Assembly: GCF_001625215.2 (NCBI RefSeq)
Contig: NC_030383.2
Location: 10,862,779 to 10,926,778 of the forward strand
DNA from: Daucus carota subsp. sativus
Lineage: Eukaryota > Streptophyta > Magnoliopsida > Apiales > Apiaceae
Reading direction: 5' to 3'
Length of the DNA: 64,000 nucleotides
Shown piece by piece: positions 57,437 through 64,000 of this stretch (position 1 is its first letter; each line of letters opens with the position of its first letter). Both the position numbers and the translations under genes were made by a program. The notes beneath the pieces are model-generated. The model had not been told where the DNA came from and ran no database searches. It worked only from the letters and a program-made list of their open reading frames with translations.

Positions 57437-58899
57437 CCTTGTTGCTGTCTTTCTCTTTTTCTTGTCTTTAAAGTTTTGAGTTCAATCTCTTTGGGTGTTG
57501 TTTGAGTAAATAGTTCTCGTGTGCATTGGAGCTTTATAGTAGTGCGTCCGATCTTATTAAATCCATATTTTATAGGAGTACATGCTTTCTAAAACTATTG
57601 AGACATGTTTTTTGTGATCATGACATGTGACTTGTGATTATGGAAAAGCATAACACAAGATGCGCGTGTTACAAATTTTTCATTATATTTTAGTTAGTTT
57701 ATCATTAATATTAATAATGTTAAAATAATTATTTTCAAATCTCGTAAATAACAAGGATCTTTGATGTACAAATATCTCCACCAATAAAAAATTATCTACT
57801 TCACTTGTTAATTTTTTTTCCTAAGAATTTAGATTTATATGTGTTCTGACACTTTTGGGATGAGTCAGAATTTAGTCGAAACTGGATGTCCCACGACAAA
57901 AGATAAAATCACCGCTTGAATTATCCAATGATTAATTTTGTAATTCTATTTTTAAATAACATCTTAGCTTTGTAGAAACATATATCAGGTTTGTAATCGT
58001 CTAAAAAAAAAATTGTAAAATACTATTTTATAATCTAAACGGATATATAAGTGTTATTATTCGGGATCATATTAAATTTGAATTCAAATTTTTAATTAAA
58101 TTTGGATCATTTACAAACTAAATATTATACATATAGTAAATCATATTTTTGAACTGAATATAAATCGGAATAGCAATATCAATTTTTATCTGTCACCCCA
58201 TAATCAGACATGTTCTTCTCTTAATAGTTGCTACAGTAGTATTAAAAGACTAAATGCATGTTTGGCCATGAGTATTTTTTGCCTCTATTTTTTTAATCCG
58301 TTTGTGTAAAAAGTTAGAAATATTTATAAAAAATTGAGAATTTCAGTTTAACCATTTATAAGTCTTATTTTATTTCATATTTTTACTCCACTTTAATTTA
58401 AACAGGAAACATTTTTTTTAAATTTATCCAAGCAGCTCTAAAAAATTTTTAAAACATTTTTACCATTCAAATTGGGCCATAGTAATCCGAACTCTACCTC
58501 TCTAGCTTATGGGCTAATGGTATACGGTTGGACTCGACCTCAAGCAGCCTTATGGCCCTTATGAACAATTGTTCTCACTTCTCGATTACATTTTACAATC
58601 TTAAAAAAAAACAACCATAATTAAATATTACATTTTCGCAGAGAATTCTAAGTTGTACGTATAAAAAAGTGGCAAACCCAACGCATCATCCAGATAAACA
58701 CTGATCTGTCGAATCACACATTTTACTTCTATCCTTCGTCTCCAATCACATTATTTTCTATTCCATTACTTAACATTGACGAAGACTCATCCCAGCCGTT
58801 GATCGATCCTCCCAGGTTGCACGTCCAACAAAAACATGCATATTTTTCTGTCTGGATAAGAATTTGGCCAATAAGCATGTGAAATTTAATCATCGACTA
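57437..58899. other. Intergenic, nothing recognised
   Basis: Upstream side of the PGPP1 gene and AT-rich sequence. No gene, no clear repeat. Confidence 0.4.
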
Positions 58900-59703
58900 T
58901 CAAATTATATAATTGCAGAGACTGGCATGAGATTTTAAATCACCTGATAGATAATCAACGGTTGAATCGTGCCAATGATCTCTCATGGCTTGATTCAACT
59001 GTCGGACGAAACCTGAATTTTGATTCTCACAATTAACCAGCATTTCTGCCACCCTGTCAGTTTCCGAAGAATTTTTGCTTGAAAGCTCCTGCTGGAAACT
59101 ACTACTTAGGTACTCAATCATGCCATTCGTAAGTGGCTGTGGTACGGTCCCATGACCGTCCCATAGCCAAATACGAGCCATGCCACGTCGTATCGCTGAC
59201 ACAATGGCATGGCTAAAATTCTTATGTTGCATGATTGAAGGATCCAGGTGGAGAACATACTCATTGTTGGCTCGTGACTCTACTGTGATATCGGTTGACA
59301 TATTTTGATTGGCTAACCGGAGAGTCACATGATTGACATGTTTCTTGAAAAATCGACTTTGATGATGATAATGTACATAATCCCTCGGGTAGAGAAGGTT
59401 CTCAACGAATTTACTAGTTTCCAAGATGATACGTGTGGCTTTGTCGTCAGAGATGTAGAAGTGAGAAAAACGTTTGGCAGCAAATGAGTCAGCAGCGTCG
59501 TTGATAACTGTGATGCTAAAGCCTTTGGAAGCTTCGTAGTTTGCCCATACTGATATTGTTCCAATGAGGATTATGCAAGCGAATCGGAACAAGATATCGG
59601 AGTTAGATGTGATGGTAGCGGTGGAGATATCTGGCGGAGAAGAGGGGGAGGTTGGTAATAGGAGTGGTTCAGAGAGATAGGGCTTTTGGTGTTTGGTTTC
59701 CAT
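58900..59703 (-). CDS. Basic-secretory-protein-like (PF04450-type) membrane-anchored protein (267 aa)
   Basis: The protein is a single exon from ATG (59,703). It has a cytosolic-looking N-terminus with a Leu/Pro stretch, one hydrophobic anchor (about residues 36-54) and then a plant basic secretory protein domain. Recognisable blocks are NYEASKGFSITVINDA, RFSHFYISDDKATRIILETS, HVTLRLANQN and AIVSAIRRGMARIWLWDG near 185-205. Secreted BSPs linked to defence carry a zinc-protease HExxH at the position of RRGMAR; here it is absent, so catalysis of that type is unlikely. The function is unknown. The frame is intact, so it is probably a conserved non-catalytic branch. Confidence 0.8.
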   Translation of the reverse strand: METKHQKPYLSEPLLLPTSPSSPPDISTATITSNSDILFRFACIILIGTISVWANYEASKGFSITVINDAADSFAAKRFSHFYISDDKATRIILETSKFVENLLYPRDYVHYHHQSRFFKKHVNHVTLRLANQNMSTDITVESRANNEYVLHLDPSIMQHKNFSHAIVSAIRRGMARIWLWDGHGTVPQPLTNGMIEYLSSSFQQELSSKNSSETDRVAEMLVNCENQNSGFVRQLNQAMRDHWHDSTVDYLSGDLKSHASLCNYII

Positions 59704-60894
59704 GTGGAACTGAGGTGGAATAACAATAGGCAGCCGACAAGGGATTGTAATCGTAGTAGACTAGTATAGTACATTTACCATATGCATGTATTTTCAATGG
59801 CTTAGAAAAGAAAAGGACGAAGGTTATTTTCAAGTGGTTCTAGCTAGAGCTGGTCCACCACGTACAAAAACGATAAAACAAATTGGAATATCTCATTATG
59901 TGTACTCATTTTCATTCATTATGTGTAATGGGTAAATATATTGCATAAAAATAAATTAATATTTTTATTAATAAATTAAATTCATCTACTTGAAATAAAA
60001 AAACTCATTCCAACATTATTATCGCATAATTTCATATTTATGTACTTTTATAATTGTTAATTAAAAAATAAAAACTAAATACTTAATTTTCATCTAAACT
60101 TGTTCCCTTTAAGTGTACCAAATGACTGGTGCAGCAAGAGACATATACGTTTGAGCATCTTTCTATTTGGAAAGTTGGTTAGGATGGATAGGCAAGTGCA
60201 GAAGCACTGCTGTGGCGCTAATGGGTTCAGAATTAGCCCTATAAAAGGTTTGTCATGTTGGAACCGGCTGTCAATAGACCCGAGGAAGCATTGATTTTTG
60301 GCCTGTCTGGCTGTCAATGGACTATTGATCATTCTTCTAGGCTTGTGTACTGAAATTATGTATCAGACCGAGATTTAAGTGTTCTTCAGCCTATATATGG
60401 TCACTGATCATTTGGGTACGGATAGTGAAGCTAAGTACCATCACCCATACAATGCAGAAACATATATAAATTAACCCCTACAGTTGCATGGTCAACGTGC
60501 TAGCCTGAGCACAACTGATTAAATAAGCTAAGGAAAAAAGGAAAGTACACTAGCAGGCTTGAGCGGCGATGTATTGTATGGGAACCTTTTATTTCTGCTT
60601 GCAGAATGTATGGCTAGAACTATAATTTGCTTAGTTTTGGCAATTATTTGCAATGGCAACATTTGTTTGTTTGCTATATTTGTATTTGTTGGGAAAGACA
60701 ATTGTCATGAAAGAAATGTTTGTTGAGTGTTAGGCAGATAGAATTATATTGTTCCAGGTAGAGAAAACAGTAGTAATAGAAAAGGAATTGATGTTACTTA
60801 ACCATCACCTAATCCTACATAAAATTGTATTTACTGGTTCCCTACTTAACCAGAGTTACAAAGTGATGCTGTAAATTCGGGTTGCTGGGGAGAG
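59704..60894. other. Intergenic between divergent BSP-like and AHL genes
   Basis: Both genes point away from this stretch, so it holds both promoters. A frame at 60,090-60,332 (minus) is Cys- and Leu-rich but unlike any family I know. No clear repeat. Confidence 0.4.
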
Positions 60895-61635
60895 ATGGCC
60901 GGTACTGCAGATAATACCATAGTGTGCAAAGGTGCTATGAAGCACAATAACACAGAGCCTGACAAGGGCACAGACTGCAAGTCTGAAACTGAAGGTGAAG
61001 CCTTGAGGAGGCCTCGTGGCAGGCCTACTGGCTCTAAAAACAAGCCAAAACCGCCTATAATCCTCACCAGAGACAGTGCAAATGCACTCCGTGCACATGC
61101 TATGGAGGTGAGTCCTGGATGTGATGTGACCGAGAGCTTGAATACCTTTGCAAGGAAAAAACAACGTGGCATTTCCGTGCTCAGTGCCACAGGCTTTGTG
61201 ACTGATGTAACACTACGCCAACCAGGCTCATCAGGTGCCATTCTAACCCTCCACGGACGGTTTGAAATTCTTTCGCTTCTGGGATCAATCTTACCACCAC
61301 CAGCCCTGCCAGGGCTCACTATTTACTTAGCTGGGGCACAGGGGCAGGTGGTAGGTGGCGGTGTAGTTGGGGCACTTATTGCATCCGGTCCTGTGGTGAT
61401 TATGGCTGCGACTTTCATGAATGCCACTTTCGACAGGTTGCCCTTGGAAGAGCATGAGGTAGCAGACAGTCATCAGCATTACCAGAATGGACGCCAGGCA
61501 CAGCAACAGCAGCATCACCACATTGATATCTCTGAAATTTATGGAATGCCGCAGAATGTGCTGAGTAATGGTACTTCCTTGCCCCCAGAGATATATACAT
61601 GGACACCAGGCCGTCAGACACTTTCCAAGACTTAA
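60895..61635 (+). CDS. AHL protein: AT-hook motif nuclear-localised, Clade A type (246 aa)
   Basis: One AT-hook (RRPRGRPTGSKNKPKPP, residues about 38-54) is followed by a PPC/DUF296 domain (about 55-185). This has TRDSANALRAHAMEVSPGCD, the core RGISVLSATGFVTDVTLRQP, GRFEILSLLGSILPPPALPG and the hydrophobic AGAQGQVVGGGVVGALIASG end. A His/Gln-rich tail follows. Such intronless genes with a type-I hook form AHL Clade A; the proteins trimerise, bind AT-rich DNA at the minor groove and modulate growth genes. The start is the ATG at 60,895. The exact orthologue is not determined. Confidence 0.93.
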   Translation: MAGTADNTIVCKGAMKHNNTEPDKGTDCKSETEGEALRRPRGRPTGSKNKPKPPIILTRDSANALRAHAMEVSPGCDVTESLNTFARKKQRGISVLSATGFVTDVTLRQPGSSGAILTLHGRFEILSLLGSILPPPALPGLTIYLAGAQGQVVGGGVVGALIASGPVVIMAATFMNATFDRLPLEEHEVADSHQHYQNGRQAQQQQHHHIDISEIYGMPQNVLSNGTSLPPEIYTWTPGRQTLSKT

Positions 61636-61779
61636 GCTGGTGCTATCTGTTGCTGAATGATATTTATTAATTAATTTTAAGTGGACTAAGATAAAAATAC
61701 TGTCTTAATTTAGTAAAATTTCTGAATTTTAATTTCTTTTTTTGGCAATTTAAAGTTTCTTGTCTTGAAGTGATGAAAT

Positions 61780-62480
61780 TAGCTTCTTCATATTAGGCAG
61801 TGATCTTCCTTTCTGGTTTATTCATGTTGCTGAATAGGGAGATTGATATTTAATCCAGTAAATGTTCGGTCTTGTATAAGTTTAAACCTTCAAGTACATT
61901 AGACTCTCTTCTCGTTAACAAATTATCTTATGGACTTTGTAAACAACATAATTTGAAATATTTCAACCTGCTAATATCTACAGACTGAATTATTTCAAAT
62001 ACGCATCTCTTTGTTCACATCGTCAAGATTAGAATAGGATGCTTACTTGTTAAATTTGGATCAGCTTTCTATATTGAGGTGTGAGAAGTCAATGTGAAAC
62101 TGGAACGAATTGAAAGCTGGTGATTTGGTTTTTGCATAAGCACTTCACATTGTTGAATGATGAGGTCTGGATTTCAGTCATTGTATACGATGTCTATAAC
62201 ACTGTCAATTAACAGCAGAACATCTTGCAGATTGCCTGCAGTGATATATGTAACTGGAGTTTGACTACAAGGCGAAATTTTATGGTTTTAAACTTTTTGC
62301 AGAACAAATTCTTCATAATATTAGGGTTTTAATCTTACTTTCTTGGTCTGTTGATGTTTCTCAATAGGAAGATTGATATTTTACCCAATATGTTAAGTCC
62401 TGTATACATATTAAACCTTTTTTTTTTTTATTAAATATTCCTCTTCTTTAGCAAATTGTCTGGTAAACATTGTAATTGAC
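61780..62480. repeat. Remnant duplication unit of the LTP locus (gene lost)
   Basis: Block A (about 61,780-61,950) matches about 62,308-62,480, the 3' flank of the LTP gene (shared GGGAGATTGATATTT/GGAAGATTGATATTT, then TAAACCTT and CAAATTATCT). Block B (about 61,980-62,260) matches about 63,222-63,500, the LTP upstream flank (shared TTTCTATATTGAGGT, AAAGCTGGTGAT, ACATTGTTGAATG, GAGGTCTGGA). In the left unit A and B almost touch; in the right unit the LTP gene lies between them. Confidence 0.75.
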
Positions 62481-62630
62481 ACCATCGAAACACAAGTGAA
62501 TAGGGATTTCTTTATTCATTTGATCTTCATGTCGAGTACAAGAAGTACACATACATAATCAAACTACACTACATACACAGCCTCGATCCCCTCGGTCTGC
62601 TTCTCCTAGCTTAATAACCGCGCTTTAGCT

Positions 62631-63091
62631 TTAGTTTACGCTGCACAAACAATCAAAGAATGGACATGGTTACACACGGTTTAATATTCACAGAAACCAC
62701 AGTCCCCTCAACTTTGAAATCAAAACAAAGCATAAACTTACGTATCACAGTTGTAGTTAGGATTAGTAGGGATGTTGATTCCAAGTCCGCAGATTTTAGG
62801 GATAGCAGCAACAGAGGAAAGCTGGACACCAGGGACTGCAGAAGAAGATTGCTTAAGACATTGGCACAATGTTTTCCTGTCTTGCGGTGTTTGAGCCATT
62901 GAATACACTTGTTTGACTGCACTGCAGCATTCATTAGTTGGCTGAGACATTGCACCTGTCGCGAATGGGGCACACTGTGTCACGGATGGACCCAAGTCTG
63001 CGCAGCTGAGGGCCTCCCCTTGTTCCGCCATGAGATTGACCACAAGGGCCAACACCACCATGGAGCAGGCAATTCTTAAATATGTCGCCAT
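62631..63091 (-). CDS. Non-specific lipid transfer protein, type 1 (119 aa, 2 exons)
   Basis: Exons are 63,091-62,742 and 62,640-62,631; the second adds only the last residues (VN) and the stop, a typical nsLTP intron position. Residues 1 to about 28 are a secretion signal (ending EQGEA). The mature protein has all eight Cys in the C-Xn-C-Xn-CC-Xn-CXC-Xn-C-Xn-C order (LSCADLGP, VTQC, NECC, LCQC, ICGLG, YNC). nsLTPs carry lipids in the cell wall and act in cuticle formation and defence. Mature length (about 91) suits type 1. The donor is GATAC|GTAAGT. Confidence 0.93.
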
Positions 63092-63166
63092 TTTTTAAGT
63101 ATATATATTCTATGCTTTTCTGCTCTTTATAATGTTGAGGATGAATTTGCAACTAGACCTCGCAAG

Positions 63167-63174
63167 TATTTATA
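63167..63174 (-). promoter_or_regulatory. TATA box of the LTP gene
   Basis: The minus strand reads TATAAATA in the context GCCTATAAATACTTGC, about 76 bp upstream of the LTP ATG. Confidence 0.75.
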
Positions 63175-63221
63175 GGCAGGTCCAGGTAATTATTTATTTT
63201 AATAAAATCGCGGAAGACAGA

Positions 63222-64000
63222 ATCATTTCAAATACGCCTCTCTTGTTCAGACGGTGAAGATCAGAATAGGATGGTTACCGGTTAGGCGTTGATCAGGTTT
63301 CTATATTGAGGTAAGAGTAGTCAATGTGAGACGCGAAAGAATTAAAAGCTGGTGATGTGGTTTTTGGTTGAGCATCTGGTGTTAGGATAAGCAATTGACA
63401 TTGTTGAATGCTGAGGTCTGGAGTTTCAGTTGTTGTATACTATGTCTACAACACTGCCAATTTACAGCAGAATATCTTGCAGTTTTCAGGAAGGATCTGG
63501 AGTTATGCATATGTAACTGATATAAAAATATTCTTTATATGTAAATGTGGGGAAATTTTGATAGTATCATTTAAGGTGTTAAAAGAAATTTTCACTTAAG
63601 TTTATGAGGATCATATTATCATATTTTCTCAGCAGATGTATGAAATTGTTATCCTGGATTCCTGGTCCTGAAGGCCCTGAAGGCAGACCTTTAATTTACA
63701 TGTTCGTTAAGGATTTTAGAGGGAGAAAGGATCAAATTTCTTTATGCACAAATTTTCTACTACTCATCTTTCCTTTCATATAAAAACGAGTGCAATGTAT
63801 AATTTCCAAATGGAATCGTTGGAAGAGTTTCCGTAGGTCCTTAAAATTTAAGGATCAATTGGTGTTTCCCGATCTATCACTTTTTTCATGGATAAAACTC
63901 CAAATATCATTGTCGGAAAAGATTGGCTCAAACATCACTTACCAATTTAAAACGTTAGATCATACAACGTTCATCAATCTTTCTCTTCTTAATGTCTGTT
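63222..64000. other. LTP upstream flank and intergenic sequence to window end
   Basis: 63,222-63,500 is the right copy of duplication block B. From 63,500 to the end I see no gene; the frame at 63,408-63,599 is within the repeat and has no known domain. Confidence 0.45.

Noticed and set aside
60846..61319. Minus-strand frames of 157 and 102 codons over the AHL gene
   Set aside because: Antisense shadows; the plus frame has clear AT-hook and PPC domains.
62653..62973. Other frames across the LTP gene
   Set aside because: Shadows of the eight-cysteine LTP frame.

Overview
The window is nuclear DNA of a flowering plant, most likely a eudicot. Single genes are widely spaced, introns have GT-AG (one GC-AG) borders, the sequence is AT-rich, and every protein recognised belongs to a plant family (PDF1, HVA22, AHL, nsLTP1, PGPP1-type HAD phosphatase, CYP85-clan P450). 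The species cannot be read from the sequence; an asterid is a guess from overall resemblance.

Left third (1-14,512): nested LTR retrotransposons, all on the minus strand. A Ty1/copia element of SIRE/Maximus type fills 1-12,062; its downstream LTR is cut by the window start. Its two LTRs look identical over the 1,046 bp both present, yet its pol region is only a stop-ridden remnant. It is therefore probably a young insertion of a non-autonomous element. Its U3 carries a dense cluster of W-box cores upstream of a TATA box. It sits inside the gag of an older Athila-type Ty3/gypsy element, of which a shortened gag, the PBS and one LTR (12,959-14,512) are visible.

14,513-27,744: gene-poor, AT-rich DNA with a broken ATG8 gene (about 15,355-15,669), non-autonomous elements joined at (TA)n tracts, a 3.2 kb element carrying about five 330-bp tandem repeats, two 40-bp minisatellites and a B3-like fragment.

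27,745-64,000: the genic part. In order: TMM/RLP29-like LRR protein (-), 5'-truncated LINE, F-box protein (+), HVA22-like (-), fold-back MITE, domesticated hAT-like BED zinc-finger protein (+), PIF/Harbinger-like element, alpha/beta-hydrolase-like membrane protein (+), PROTODERMAL FACTOR 1 (-) with an L1 box in its promoter, a repeat-rich gap (telomere-like hairpin repeats, a retro-insertion with an 18-bp target-site duplication, a Stowaway MITE), a CYP716/728-like P450 (+), plastid PGP phosphatase (-), a basic-secretory-protein-like protein (-), an AHL AT-hook protein (+) and an nsLTP (-). The LTP lies in a decayed tandem duplication whose other copy has lost its gene. These are independent genes with their own promoters; I see no operon-like or metabolic cluster, although PDF1 and the LTP are both from families often expressed in epidermis.

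No CRISPR array, tRNA, rRNA or phage-like system was seen. The most interesting signals are the W-box-rich LTR of the young non-autonomous copia element, the telomere-like hairpin array at 49.3-50.1 kb, the ghost LTP locus and the array-bearing 3.2 kb element.
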